The notes under the pieces were generated by a model. That model ran no database searches and was not told the DNA's origin. It worked only from the letters and a program-made list of their open reading frames with translations. Below are positions 16,890-25,348 of a stretch of DNA of 64,000 nt, piece after piece. The translations under genes were made by a program, and so were the position numbers. Origin of the DNA: Gymnodinialimonas ulvae (GTDB taxonomy: Bacteria > Pseudomonadota > Alphaproteobacteria > Rhodobacterales > Rhodobacteraceae); assembly GCF_037543845.1 (NCBI RefSeq), contig NZ_JBBIFX010000002.1, forward strand, positions 310,001 through 374,000, in the 5' to 3' direction. Numbering within the stretch: the first letter of the stretch is position 1; the number at the start of each line of letters is the position of its first letter.

Positions 16890-17238
16890 TGGTGTTCGCG
16901 CTTTCTTGCACGAGGGTGAATGATTGCGGCACAAGCCGGGGCCACATCAGACAACCCGTTGCGGGTTTTCGACATCGTCCCTTTACGCCCAATTCGAAAC
17001 GCCAACCCTGTCCGGCCGGAGCGGTGAAGATGCTGTCCGTCATCCTATCCGCTTTTGTTTCGATCCGGGGCGTGGTGCCCCTCATCCGCCCCCCAAGGCA
17101 TCTGACTCGCTTGGAGAACGTATCGGGAGTCGCGCGCGCCTCGCAACATCTCTTCGTGCTTGACTCCGAACCTTTCGAACACCGAATCCTTTGGGCCGGA
17201 TTAGACCGTTGTCTGCGCTGCGATTTTTCAAATGAAAA

Positions 17239-17264
17239 AAGGCGCCCCTGTGGCGGAGCGCCTT
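17239..17264 (-). terminator. Rho-independent terminator of rpsT
   Basis: The stem AAGGCGC / GCGCCTT, with partial extension, is followed on the minus strand by a run of T (17235-17240). It lies 26 bases after the rpsT stop codon. Confidence 0.85.
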
Positions 17265-17289
17265 CAAAACAAGGGCCATTCGCTGGCGA

Positions 17290-17556
17290 TTAAGCGCCCA
17301 TCGCCTTCACGCGAGAGGCCAGACGCGACATTTTGCGCGCGGCGGTGTTCTTGTGCAACACACCCTTGGTGACGCCGCGCATCAATTCGGGCTGCGCCGT
17401 TTTCAGCGCCTCTGCGGCGACGGCCTGATCGCCACCGGCGATGGCTTCCTCGACACGGCGGAGGTGGGTACGGATGCGCGAACGGCGGGCTTTGTTGACG
17501 GCGAAGCGGCGCTCGTTCTGACGGGCGCGTTTCTTTGCCTGGGGCGAATTTGCCAT
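17290..17556 (-). CDS. rpsT: 30S ribosomal protein S20
   Basis: This 88-residue, highly basic protein binds 16S rRNA early in small-subunit assembly. The N-terminus MANSPQAKKRARQNERR and the C-terminal GVLHKNTAARKMSRLASRVKAM are diagnostic, and the length is normal. It is monocistronic: a strong terminator follows, and about 165 bases of non-coding DNA containing its promoter precede it. Its location next to dnaA is common in Alphaproteobacteria. Confidence 0.96.
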   Translation of the reverse strand: MANSPQAKKRARQNERRFAVNKARRSRIRTHLRRVEEAIAGGDQAVAAEALKTAQPELMRGVTKGVLHKNTAARKMSRLASRVKAMGA

Positions 17557-17721
17557 GATGTGTGATCCTTCATCGGAACAGTTGCAACGGTATACGCGCG
17601 GGAGGGTCCCGACCCCGGGTTCACTACCGGGCGACTCTGGCCTGAAGCGGGCCTCTCACGCATGTCTGGCGCGGCGTTTAAGGCAAAGCGCGCGCTCTGC
17701 CAACCCCTAGATGCGCCGAAT

Positions 17722-18498
17722 CTACTTGTCGCGGAACTGCGGCTCGCGCTTGTCGACGAAGGCGCTCATGCCTTCGGACTGGTCCTCGGTCGCGAAAAGC
17801 GAATGGAACAGGCGCCGCTCGAACAACAGACCTTCGGACAGGCCAACTTCTTCGGCCCGGTTAACGGCCTCCTTGGCGGACATCGCGGCGATCATGGATT
17901 TCTCGGTGATCTTCGTGGCGGCGCCCATGGCTTCTTCCATCAGCTTCTTGGGCGCGACCACGCGGCTGACCAGCCCGGACCGTTCGGCTTCCTCGGCGGC
18001 CATGAAGCGCCCGGTCAGGTGCATGTCCATGGATTTGGACTTGCCCACCAGCCGCGTCAGGCGCTGCGTGCCGCCCATGCCCGCGATGACGCCAAGGTTG
18101 ATTTCGGGTTGGCCGAATTTGGCATTCTCGGCGGCGATGATGAAATCGCAGGCCATGGCCAGTTCGCAGCCACCGCCGAGCGCATAGCCGGCCACAGCGG
18201 CGATGATCGGCTTGCGGATGCGCTCGATGCTTTCGGCGGCCTCGGCAAACAGGTTCTCGTACACGACCTCGGTGTAGGACTTCTCGGCCATCTCGGTGAC
18301 GTCAGCCCCGGCGGCGAATGCCTTTTCGGACCCGGTGATGACGATGCAGCGCACCTTGTCGTTGGCATCCGCGCTGGCAAGCGCCTTGCCCAATTCGCCC
18401 AGAAGCTGCGTGTTCAGCGCGTTCAGGGCATCGGGGCGGTTCAATTTGATGAGGCAGATATGATCTTCGACGTCGACGATCAGGGTCTCATAGGCCAT
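17722..18498 (-). CDS. Enoyl-CoA hydratase
   Basis: This 258-residue crotonase-family enzyme hydrates trans-2-enoyl-CoA in beta-oxidation. The oxyanion-hole segments are FAAGADVTEM and AVAGYALGGGCELAMACD. The two catalytic glutamates are visible in GGCELAMACD and GQPEINLGVIAGMGGTQRL, followed by the C-terminal FATEDQSEGMSAFVDKREPQF. The length and both Glu residues support a true hydratase rather than an isomerase. It lies between rpsT and mutM on the same strand, with gaps large enough for its own promoter. Confidence 0.93.
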   Translation of the reverse strand: MAYETLIVDVEDHICLIKLNRPDALNALNTQLLGELGKALASADANDKVRCIVITGSEKAFAAGADVTEMAEKSYTEVVYENLFAEAAESIERIRKPIIAAVAGYALGGGCELAMACDFIIAAENAKFGQPEINLGVIAGMGGTQRLTRLVGKSKSMDMHLTGRFMAAEEAERSGLVSRVVAPKKLMEEAMGAATKITEKSMIAAMSAKEAVNRAEEVGLSEGLLFERRLFHSLFATEDQSEGMSAFVDKREPQFRDK

Positions 18499-18563
18499 GG
18501 GTCGGTGCTCGGGCGCTGTTGAAACGAACCATGAGGCTTAGCACTGCTTTCGCCGGGTTCAAC

Positions 18564-19415
18564 CTATCTTTGGCAGGCCGCACAGTAGAAGCTGGAGCGT
18601 CCGGATTGGACCTTTCGAAGGATTTTCCGAGTGCATCCGGGGGTTTGGCAGGAGTCACCTTCGCGTCCGTAGACGAAAAAGGTGTGTTGAAAATATCCCA
18701 GTTCGCCGTTTGCTTGCCGATGGTCCCGCAAAGAGGAGCCGCCGGCGTCGATGGCTTCGGCCAATACGTCGCGTATGATAGGCACGAGGGAAGCGACTCG
18801 GGGCGCGGAAATCCGACCCGCGTGACGCAGCGGAGAGATCCCTGCCCGAAACAGAGCTTCGCAGACGTAAATATTACCAAGCCCCGCCACGACGCGTTGA
18901 TCCAGAAGGACGGATTTCACCGGGCTGCGTTTGCCCGCGAAGGCCGCAATCAGATGCGCTTCGTTGAAGTCATTGCCGAACGGTTCGGGGCCAAGGTCAC
19001 GGATCAGCCGATGCTGATCCTGTTGCGCCGTGTCCATAAGGTCCATCGCGCCGAACCGCCGGGCGTCGTTGAAGGTGATGCGGGCGCCATTGTCAGTGTC
19101 GAGGACGACGTGGTCGTGTTTCGCGGGCATGGGGTGCTTGTGGTGAAACTGTCCAAGTGGATCGCCCGAGATGGTCATCCGGCCCGACATGCCGAGATGG
19201 ATCAGCAGGGTTTCCGAAGTATCGAGGTCAGCGAGGATGTATTTCGACCGGCGTCGCAAGGTGGTGACCGTCGCCCCGGTCAGCCGTTCGGCCATGCGGT
19301 CGGGGAAAGGCCAGCGCAGGTCGGGCCGATTCACCGCCGCCTTGGTGATGCGCGCACCCTCAAGCGCGGGCACCAACCCGCGCCTGACGGTTTCAACTTC
19401 CGGTAACTCGGGCAT
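18564..19415 (-). CDS. mutM: Formamidopyrimidine-DNA glycosylase
   Basis: This 283-residue bifunctional glycosylase/AP lyase excises 8-oxoguanine and formamidopyrimidines. The obligatory N-terminal MPELPEVETVRRGL fixes the start at 19415, since Pro1 is the catalytic nucleophile. A conserved Lys lies in RRRSKYILADL, the H2TH motif in DQRVVAGLGNIYVCEALF, and a C-terminal four-Cys zinc finger in CQTPGCTRKI ... FYCAACQR. It is divergent from ubiE, with about 290 bases between the starts. Confidence 0.96.
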   Translation of the reverse strand: MPELPEVETVRRGLVPALEGARITKAAVNRPDLRWPFPDRMAERLTGATVTTLRRRSKYILADLDTSETLLIHLGMSGRMTISGDPLGQFHHKHPMPAKHDHVVLDTDNGARITFNDARRFGAMDLMDTAQQDQHRLIRDLGPEPFGNDFNEAHLIAAFAGKRSPVKSVLLDQRVVAGLGNIYVCEALFRAGISPLRHAGRISAPRVASLVPIIRDVLAEAIDAGGSSLRDHRQANGELGYFQHTFFVYGREGDSCQTPGCTRKILRKVQSGRSSFYCAACQR

Positions 19416-19623
19416 CGCGGTTTTGCTCCTGCCGTTTGGCCAGCATGTGGCGCAACTCAGCCGCGCCTTCAACCGTCTTGAGCCCTTTGGCATAAGCGCC
19501 GGCATCAGAAGCGAGGCGGTTGGAATGGACGTGGTGGTCTTTGGGGTCGCGCTGCGGGCAAGCCAGAGACGCCTTGTCGCCCCGACTTCGACGACGGGGA
19601 TCACCCTTTTGCCCATCCTTCAT
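19393..19623 (-). CDS. Possible small protein overlapping the mutM start (uncertain)
   Basis: An open frame of 76 codons from the ATG at 19623 ends 22 bases inside mutM. The product is basic and hydrophilic, with a helix-like C-terminal half (AYAKGLKTVEGAAELRHMLAKRQEQN). Third-position GC is intermediate, about 60-65 percent by eye. An overlapping stop would suit translational coupling to mutM, but I know no family for it and the frame could be chance. Confidence 0.25.
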   Translation of the reverse strand: MKDGQKGDPRRRSRGDKASLACPQRDPKDHHVHSNRLASDAGAYAKGLKTVEGAAELRHMLAKRQEQNRDARVTGS

Positions 19624-19702
19624 CCCGCCCTGCGTCAAATCAGAATTTGTCTAACAGCAACCAAAGGATTACCTCCCGAAGCGACAGCAGCGAGGCGACG
19701 CC

Positions 19703-20452
19703 ATGACGGACGACAGCAAAACCACCCATTTTGGCTTCCAGGACGTGGCCGAGGATCAGAAGGCCGGGATGGTCCATGGGGTGTTTACCAATGTGGCCTC
19801 GAAATACGACGTGATGAACGACGTGATGAGTGTCGGCATCCACCGCGTCTGGAAGGATGCGATGATGGATTGGCTGGCGCCGCGCGACGGGCAACGGCTT
19901 TTGGATGTGGCGGGGGGTACGGGCGATATTTCGTTCCGCTTCCTCAAGCGCGCGCCGGGGGCCCACGCGACGGTTTTCGACATGACGCAAAGCATGCTCG
20001 ACGAAGGCGAAAAGCGCGCCGAAGCCGAGGCAATGGCCGACAAGCTGGATTGGGTGTGCGGCGATGCGATGGCGTTGCCGTTCGCGGACAACAGTTTCGA
20101 CGTATATACAATCAGCTTTGGCATCCGAAACGTGGTGCGCATCAACGAAGCCCTGTCAGAGGCGTTCCGGGTGTTGAAGCCCGGCGGGCGGTTGATGGTG
20201 TTGGAATTTTCGCAGCTTCCCAATGATGGCATGCAGAAGCTGTACGATTTGTATTCGTTCAACGTGATCCCGCGCATGGGGCAGGTGATCGCGGGAGATC
20301 GGGACAGTTATCAATATCTGGTCGAGTCGATCCGGCAATTCCCGGATCAGAAAAGCTTTGCTGCCATGATAGGCGCGGCCGGGTTTGAGCAGGTGAAGTA
20401 CCGCAACCTGTCGATGGGCATTGCGGCGCTGCATTCGGGGTGGAAGCTCTAG
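19703..20452 (+). CDS. ubiE: Ubiquinone biosynthesis C-methyltransferase UbiE
   Basis: This 249-residue SAM-dependent methyltransferase methylates the benzoquinol ring in ubiquinone synthesis (and demethylmenaquinone where present). Family signatures are GVFTNVASKYDVMNDVMSVGIHRVWKD near residue 26, the SAM motif LLDVAGGTGDISF, and the YDLYSFNVIPRMGQVIAGDRDSYQYLVESIR block. The stop codon TAG is directly followed by the GTG start of ubiB with no intervening base, so the pair is translationally linked. Confidence 0.96.
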   Translation: MTDDSKTTHFGFQDVAEDQKAGMVHGVFTNVASKYDVMNDVMSVGIHRVWKDAMMDWLAPRDGQRLLDVAGGTGDISFRFLKRAPGAHATVFDMTQSMLDEGEKRAEAEAMADKLDWVCGDAMALPFADNSFDVYTISFGIRNVVRINEALSEAFRVLKPGGRLMVLEFSQLPNDGMQKLYDLYSFNVIPRMGQVIAGDRDSYQYLVESIRQFPDQKSFAAMIGAAGFEQVKYRNLSMGIAALHSGWKL

Positions 20453-21982
20453 GTGCGTGGACCTCACAACATCTGGCGGTTGGCGCGCACGGGCGCCACG
20501 TTTGAGCGCACCGGCGCGATGGGCGCTGTGCTTGAGGCGATGGAGGCCCCGCGTGCCATCCGCGTCGCGGCGCGGGTGCTCGGCTGGCCGTTGAAATGGC
20601 TTGGTCTGCGCGGCGATCCGACAATGCCGCCGGTGCCGCGTGCGCTTCAGGCGCTGGGGCCCGCTTACATCAAATTCGGTCAGATCCTGTCGACGCGCCC
20701 GGATGTGGTCGGGCCGGATATGGCGCTGGAATTGCAGGTCTTGCAGGACAAGTTGCCGCCCTTCGCCATGGAAGAGGCTCGCCGGGTTGTGGCCGAGGAA
20801 CTTGGGTGCCCGCTTGAAGAGGTGTTCAGCGCCTTTTCGGAACCGGTCGCTGCCGCCTCCATCGCGCAGGTGCATCGCGCGACGCTCCTCGATACGGGGC
20901 GCGACGTGGCGGTCAAGATCCTGAGGCCGGGCATCGAGCGCGCGTTCCGCAAGGACGTGGATGCGTTTCACCTTATGGCGACGCTGATCGAGACGTTGTC
21001 GCCGTCGTCGCGGCGGTTGCGGCCCCGCGACGTGATCGACCATTTCGAAGGCGTCGTGTTGCAGGAGTTGGACCTGCGCATCGAAGCCTCCGCCGCCGGT
21101 GAGTTTTACGCCAACACCAAGGATGACGACGGCTTTGTGGTGCCGCAGGTCGAATGGGGGCGGTCGTCGCGCCGGATGATGGTTCTGGGTTGGGCCGAGG
21201 GCCTGCCGTTGAGCGATTTGAGCGCGATTGATGCCGCGGGGCATGACAAGGTGCGGATCGCGCGGGATGCTTTGCAGATGTTCCTGCGCCACGCCCTGCG
21301 CGACGGGTATTTCCACGCGGACATGCATCAGGGCAACCTGAAGGTGGCGCCCAATGGGGACCTGATTGCGCTGGATTTCGGGATCATGGGGCGGCTCGAT
21401 GAATACACGCGCCGGGTCTATGCGGAGATCCTGATGGGGTTCATTCGCAAAGATTATCGGCGGGTGGCAGAAGTGCATTTCGAGGCCGGCTACGTGCCCC
21501 CCGACCGCGACATCGACGAATTCGCGCAGGCGTTGCGATCTGTGGGCGAGCCGATTTTCGACATGGAAGCCAGCAAGATTTCCATGGGCCGGCTTTTGGC
21601 ATTTCTGTTCGAAGTGACCGAACGGTTTGGCATGGAAACGCGAACCGAGTTGATCCTGTTGCAGCGCACCATGGTCGTTGTGGAGGGTGTGGGGCGGTCG
21701 CTTGATCCGGATCTGAACATCTGGGCCGCCGCGCGTCCGGTGGTCGAGGAGTACATCACCCGCAATCTTGGCCCGCAAGCGGTGGCGCGCGACCTTTGGC
21801 GCACGGCGGTTGTGTTGTCCCGGTTCGGGCCACGGCTTCCGCAATTGGCCGAAGCCGCGCTGATCGCGCAATCGCATACAGAACGGCCCAAGCGAGAGAA
21901 CCGTTGGCCCGAACGCGTGCTTCTGGGCGGTGGTGGCCTGGCGCTCGGGCTTGTTGTCGCGCTGCTTTGGGCGACGCTGTGA
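20453..21982 (+). CDS. ubiB: Ubiquinone biosynthesis kinase-like protein UbiB
   Basis: This 509-residue ADCK/UbiB-family atypical kinase-ATPase is needed for aerobic ubiquinone synthesis. Visible motifs are the KxGQ segment YIKFGQILSTRPD (near residue 72), the alanine-rich nucleotide loop PVAAASIAQVHRA, the catalytic FHADMHQGNLKV and the metal-binding LDFGIMG. The C-terminus ends in a hydrophobic anchor (LLGGGGLALGLVVALLWATL). The start is a GTG immediately after ubiE. Its TGA stop and the TCA complement of the flgD stop form one TGATCA, so the two convergent genes abut with no gap. Confidence 0.95.
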   Translation: MRGPHNIWRLARTGATFERTGAMGAVLEAMEAPRAIRVAARVLGWPLKWLGLRGDPTMPPVPRALQALGPAYIKFGQILSTRPDVVGPDMALELQVLQDKLPPFAMEEARRVVAEELGCPLEEVFSAFSEPVAAASIAQVHRATLLDTGRDVAVKILRPGIERAFRKDVDAFHLMATLIETLSPSSRRLRPRDVIDHFEGVVLQELDLRIEASAAGEFYANTKDDDGFVVPQVEWGRSSRRMMVLGWAEGLPLSDLSAIDAAGHDKVRIARDALQMFLRHALRDGYFHADMHQGNLKVAPNGDLIALDFGIMGRLDEYTRRVYAEILMGFIRKDYRRVAEVHFEAGYVPPDRDIDEFAQALRSVGEPIFDMEASKISMGRLLAFLFEVTERFGMETRTELILLQRTMVVVEGVGRSLDPDLNIWAAARPVVEEYITRNLGPQAVARDLWRTAVVLSRFGPRLPQLAEAALIAQSHTERPKRENRWPERVLLGGGGLALGLVVALLWATL

Positions 21983-22654
21983 TCAACCGGACCGGCGCAG
22001 GCCCTGCACCGCTTCGGACGGAATGCTGACGCCGTTCTGCATCGTGACCCAAACCTCGCCATTGAGTGTCTGCGCCTCAATGATTTCATTGAAGATGTAG
22101 GCGTTGGTTTCTTCGAGGACCTCCTGATCACGCCAGCTCTGGGCCGACAGGGTATAGGTGCCGGGCGGCAAGGGTTGGCCGGAATTATCGAGCCCGGTCC
22201 ATTCGAACGGTTCGTCGCCCAGAACAGCGGGCGTGTTGGCGACCACATTGCCGTTCTGGTCGCGCACAATCAGCTCCGCCCGGTCGGCCAGAGGTGAGGG
22301 CGAGATCTGAACGGTCGTGGGTTGTCCGGAAAAATTAACCGGCATCTCGGCCCGCGCTTCCATACCGATCCAGCCGGACAATTGCCCCATGTTCATGGCG
22401 GTGAATGCCCCCTGCAATTCGCGGAGGAGGTCGTTTGTCTGCACCTGCTGCTCGACGCCGGAAAAGGTCGCGAGTTGCGCGGTGTATTCGGTGGAATCGG
22501 CCGGGTTCAAAGGGTCCTGATTGCGCATTTGCGTGGTGAGCAATTGCAAGAACATGTCGAAATCCGACGTGATCGCAGAGGCGGTGTCCTCCGTGTCGGA
22601 GGTGGCATTGGCCGCCGCCGCGGCATTGGAGGGAAGAGCAGAGAGAATATCCAT
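21983..22654 (-). CDS. flgD: Flagellar hook assembly scaffold FlgD
   Basis: This 223-residue hook-capping protein is needed for hook subunit polymerisation. The N-terminal FlgD signature FDMFLQLLTTQMRNQDPLNPADSTEYTAQLATFSGVEQQ (about residues 31-70) is clear. It is followed by the FlgD Ig-like and Tudor-like region (WTGLDNSGQPLPPGTYTL). It is exported by the flagellar type III system without a signal peptide. It lies 9 bases downstream of fliK and is the end of that two-gene unit. Confidence 0.93.
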   Translation of the reverse strand: MDILSALPSNAAAAANATSDTEDTASAITSDFDMFLQLLTTQMRNQDPLNPADSTEYTAQLATFSGVEQQVQTNDLLRELQGAFTAMNMGQLSGWIGMEARAEMPVNFSGQPTTVQISPSPLADRAELIVRDQNGNVVANTPAVLGDEPFEWTGLDNSGQPLPPGTYTLSAQSWRDQEVLEETNAYIFNEIIEAQTLNGEVWVTMQNGVSIPSEAVQGLRRSG

Positions 22655-22663
22655 GGCGTGTTC

Positions 22664-24376
22664 CTATAGTCGAAGATCGAGCGTCCCGGAGCCATTGGCA
22701 GGACGTGTGTGGGGGGCGGGGGACGGGGCGTCCGTCGGCGCGTTCGGGTCGGTTTCCGAACGTTCGGACTGGTTTTGTTCACCGGATTGACCCTCTGCAC
22801 CGTCTTGTGAGATGCGCACAGAAGGCGCATCGACCCCGGCGTCGGAAAATTCCTGAGCAAGCAGGTCAAGGTGACGGCGCATCAGTTCGGCGGTTTCGGG
22901 TCGTTCCGCGTGGATCGTTAGCGTCAAGACGCCGGCAAGCTCGGCCATGTGCAGGCGCACACGCCCCAGTTCAGGTGGATCAAGGGCGAGTTCAAGCGGT
23001 TGCCCGGGATCGGCGCGGTCCTGCAGCGCGGCAGCAATCTGCTGCGCCACAAGCGCCGGCGCGTTCGGCGGCGCCTGGAAGGCCGTCGGCACAGGACCCG
23101 AGAGTGTTGCGGACGGGGCGTGTGCCGCGGTCTGCAGCGTGACGAGCGGTTCGATCCCGGCATCAAAATCGGTTCCGGTGGACGGTGTTGCAGTCGTTGT
23201 TCCGGCCGTGGTTTGCGCGGCGAAAACGAGGGCGGGCGTTGCGGTTGGACGGGACGCGTATTGTATCGGCTGTTCGACGACGAAGCGTTCGGCGCGGTCA
23301 GGTCGTCCGATGGGCCTGTCGGTGAGCGGCGCGCCGTTGGTGTCGGGCGCGTCCGACGGGACGTGGTAAGAAGCGTCCGGGGCTTTGGACGCAGAAGCAG
23401 GTGCCGCGATTGCTGTGTTCGGCGCGGGGGCGTTCGACGGTTCAGCTGTCGGACGCGCGGCATTGGCGGTGTTGGCCGGAGAGGATTCCGTTTCCGACTG
23501 TGCCGACCCGGTTGCAAGGAGTGACCCGGTGATGGGATGAGATAATGGGTTTTGCAGCGCCGGGTTCGCCTTTGGGTGCGTTTGGCCGGCCAAGGTTTCA
23601 TGCGGTGAAGCCGTTAGACTTGCGCGATCCGTCGACATCGCGGCCTGTGCGATGGGTGCGGAATTCGGCACAGAGGGGTCGGTCCGAGGCGCTTCGTTTT
23701 GCATTCCGGGCGCAGGCATCGCCACCCCTGATAACGGAGGGGACGCAACCATCCGGCCAGCCAGTTGTGCAGGGTTGCGGACTTTCTGCAGCGCGTTGTC
23801 GGCGACGGTCGAAGCGGATCCAGCTGTTGACGGAGAATTCTGACCGAGCGGGCCGGTAATGTGGCCGATTGTGGCGGATTTTTCGACCACCCCATTGTTC
23901 GTCGCCGCGAGATCGGAAAGCGTTTGGCCTGAGATGTCGCGCGCGGCGGCCGGATCCGGCCCCGTTGACAGGCGGCTGGACAATGCTGCGGCCTGCAAGG
24001 CGGCGACGGAACTTGCATTGCCAGGGAGGCCCTGCTGCAGAACTGGGCCAGTTTTCGGGGTTGAAAGGGCCTGTACAGCTTCGCCTGTCATTTGACCCAA
24101 CAGGGATTCAGCGTTGCGCAAAGGTGTTGCGGTTGGACCAATATGGTCAACGCCAAGCGACGCGAGGTCCGATGTCGTATTTGGACCGGCAGGAACGGCG
24201 GGCGCGGTATCGAAGGACGGCACAGTGATCGCGGCGTCCGTGCCGGCGATGCGTGCGCCTTCTTCGAACACACGACCGAATGGCGGCAGGAGTGGATCCA
24301 GCCCCTCCTCCGGCGTGCGCTGCGTTTTCATATGGCCACGGCCCATCGAAAGAAGGCCCTGAAACAGATCATCCAT
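22664..24376 (-). CDS. fliK: Flagellar hook-length control protein FliK
   Basis: This 570-residue protein has a long low-complexity Ala/Pro/Thr/Ser-rich N-terminal region that acts as a molecular ruler in the family. Its C-terminal Flg_hook domain (about residues 445-535) has the signature LELALDPPELGRVRLHMAEL followed by LTIHAERPETAELMRRHLDLL. An acidic and Gln-rich tail follows. It is co-directional with and just upstream of flgD, as expected for a hook-assembly pair, and divergent from the FlgJ-like gene. Confidence 0.88.
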   Translation of the reverse strand: MDDLFQGLLSMGRGHMKTQRTPEEGLDPLLPPFGRVFEEGARIAGTDAAITVPSFDTAPAVPAGPNTTSDLASLGVDHIGPTATPLRNAESLLGQMTGEAVQALSTPKTGPVLQQGLPGNASSVAALQAAALSSRLSTGPDPAAARDISGQTLSDLAATNNGVVEKSATIGHITGPLGQNSPSTAGSASTVADNALQKVRNPAQLAGRMVASPPLSGVAMPAPGMQNEAPRTDPSVPNSAPIAQAAMSTDRASLTASPHETLAGQTHPKANPALQNPLSHPITGSLLATGSAQSETESSPANTANAARPTAEPSNAPAPNTAIAAPASASKAPDASYHVPSDAPDTNGAPLTDRPIGRPDRAERFVVEQPIQYASRPTATPALVFAAQTTAGTTTATPSTGTDFDAGIEPLVTLQTAAHAPSATLSGPVPTAFQAPPNAPALVAQQIAAALQDRADPGQPLELALDPPELGRVRLHMAELAGVLTLTIHAERPETAELMRRHLDLLAQEFSDAGVDAPSVRISQDGAEGQSGEQNQSERSETDPNAPTDAPSPAPHTRPANGSGTLDLRL

Positions 24377-24488
24377 TCTGGGCGTCCGTCTGATTTCGGT
24401 TGGCCCATGGCTAGCGTGTGAACTCTTACGATTTCTTTACGCCCGTCTGCCAAGTTCCGGAAAAATCCCTCGAATGCGAGAGAAACCC

Positions 24489-24785
24489 ATGCCGACGGAC
24501 ATCATTACAGGCGCAACCGGATCCATCGGTTCGGTGCGCACCCCTGCTAATCACGAGGCCTTGCGCGAGGTCGCACAAGACCTGGAGGCTGCCTTCTTGG
24601 CGGAAATGTTGAAACACGCGGGCTTTGGCGAGAGCCGTGAGAGTTTCGGTGGCGGCATCGGGGAGGAGCAGATGACCTCCTTGCTGCGCGGCGAACATGC
24701 CAACGCATTGGCCGCGCAAGGTGGCATCGGATTGGCCGAATCCATCTTTCAATCGCTCTTGCGCCAGGCGGAGGCGGAGCAATGA
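24489..24785 (+). CDS. FlgJ-like rod-binding protein (N-terminal domain only)
   Basis: This 98-residue protein matches the rod-binding (Rod-binding/FlgJ N-terminal) domain, with the conserved core LREVAQDLEAAFLAEMLKHAG, EEQMTSLLRGEHANALAAQGGIGLAESIF. It lacks the muramidase domain of the gammaproteobacterial FlgJ, as is usual in Alphaproteobacteria. The ATG at 24489 follows GAGAG and is preferred over an in-frame ATG five codons earlier. It overlaps the FlgN-like gene by 4 bases (ATGA). Confidence 0.82.
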   Translation: MPTDIITGATGSIGSVRTPANHEALREVAQDLEAAFLAEMLKHAGFGESRESFGGGIGEEQMTSLLRGEHANALAAQGGIGLAESIFQSLLRQAEAEQ

Positions 24786-25126
24786 TCGGGCAGCGAAAGA
24801 GAGCGATCGACGTTGTGGATGAGCTCCTGAAGGCTCAGAAAGCGGCACTCTTGAGTGGGGATCTTGCCGCGCTCGGGCGCATTGTGGCTCCGCTGGAACG
24901 TGCGTTGCAACGGTTGCAAACGGATCGAACCGCTCCTGTTGACTTGGCACGGGTTCAAGCTGTTGCGCAGCGAAATGCGACGTTGTTGCAAGCGGCCCAG
25001 AGCGGCATGGCGACTGCGCGGGGACAGATAGCTACGCGGGCTCCGAGTGGCTTGAGTACCTATGACGCGCAAGGCCAAAGCCACATGACGACGCCGGGGG
25101 CGTCGCGGCTGTTGGCGCGCCGATAA
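24782..25126 (+). CDS. FlgN-like flagellar export chaperone (putative)
   Basis: This 114-residue protein is predominantly alpha-helical. Its organisation (RAIDVVDELLKAQKAALLSGDLAALGRIVAPLERALQRL, then VQAVAQRNATLLQAAQSGM) resembles FlgN-type chaperones, which escort hook-filament junction proteins FlgK and FlgL to the export gate. The basic, flexible C-terminal tail is also typical. It starts inside the FlgJ-like gene (4-base overlap), supporting co-expression. The assignment is from helix pattern and context. Confidence 0.6.
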   Translation: MIGQRKRAIDVVDELLKAQKAALLSGDLAALGRIVAPLERALQRLQTDRTAPVDLARVQAVAQRNATLLQAAQSGMATARGQIATRAPSGLSTYDAQGQSHMTTPGASRLLARR

Positions 25127-25348
25127 GCACATGTTTTGCTTCAAATCCAAGGTATTGAAGGCGTGCATGTTAGGCCCCTGTTCATCTATTCCGATGCACA
25201 TCTTTCCCGCACCTCAAGCGGTGGCGTAGGCCGAAACACCCCGGCCCGCACTCGTCAGAATGACGGCTCATTGGGCGCCCGGAACTGAGGCGTCGCCTGT
25301 AATCCGACGTGGAAAACCACGCCGAGGAACAAATAGGAAAGGGACACC

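Larger units (their letters stand above)
16761..17289. promoter_or_regulatory. dnaA upstream region
   Basis: This non-coding region of about 530 bases lies between dnaA and rpsT. It contains one consensus DnaA box (16812-16820), a long hairpin followed by a T-tract on the minus strand (16855-16889), and the rpsT terminator at its far end. Open frames here overlap dnaA or lack family features, and I do not support them as genes. With only one perfect box and no AT-rich repeat array it does not look like a complete origin. Confidence 0.6.

Noticed and set aside
16666..17085. 139-codon minus-strand frame across the dnaA start
   Set aside because: It overlaps about 95 bases of dnaA in another frame and passes through the DnaA box and hairpin; regulatory DNA is the better explanation.
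16761..17289. Complete replication origin next to dnaA
   Set aside because: Only one perfect DnaA box and no AT-rich unwinding repeats are visible; many Alphaproteobacteria have the origin elsewhere.
16808..17293. 161-codon plus-strand frame in the dnaA-rpsT gap
   Set aside because: It runs through the DnaA box, the hairpin and the rpsT terminator, with no domain and no ribosome-binding site.
17590..17645. tRNA-like TTC-loop sequence upstream of rpsT
   Set aside because: The GGTTCACTACC hairpin resembles a T-arm, but no acceptor, D or anticodon arms can be built around it.
20156..21877. 573-codon minus-strand open frame
   Set aside because: It lies wholly antisense to ubiB, is Arg/His/Pro-rich with no domain, and is a high-GC shadow of a gene with firm motifs.
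24426..24440. TTAC-N7-TTAC as a CtrA site between fliK and the FlgJ-like gene
   Set aside because: Two of the eight fixed bases mismatch, and both halves deviate in the same way.
25214..25237. Sigma28-like promoter before fliC (TCAAGCGG ... GCCGAAAC)
   Set aside because: The -10-like half is suggestive but the spacing is 8 instead of about 11 and the -35 half is poor.
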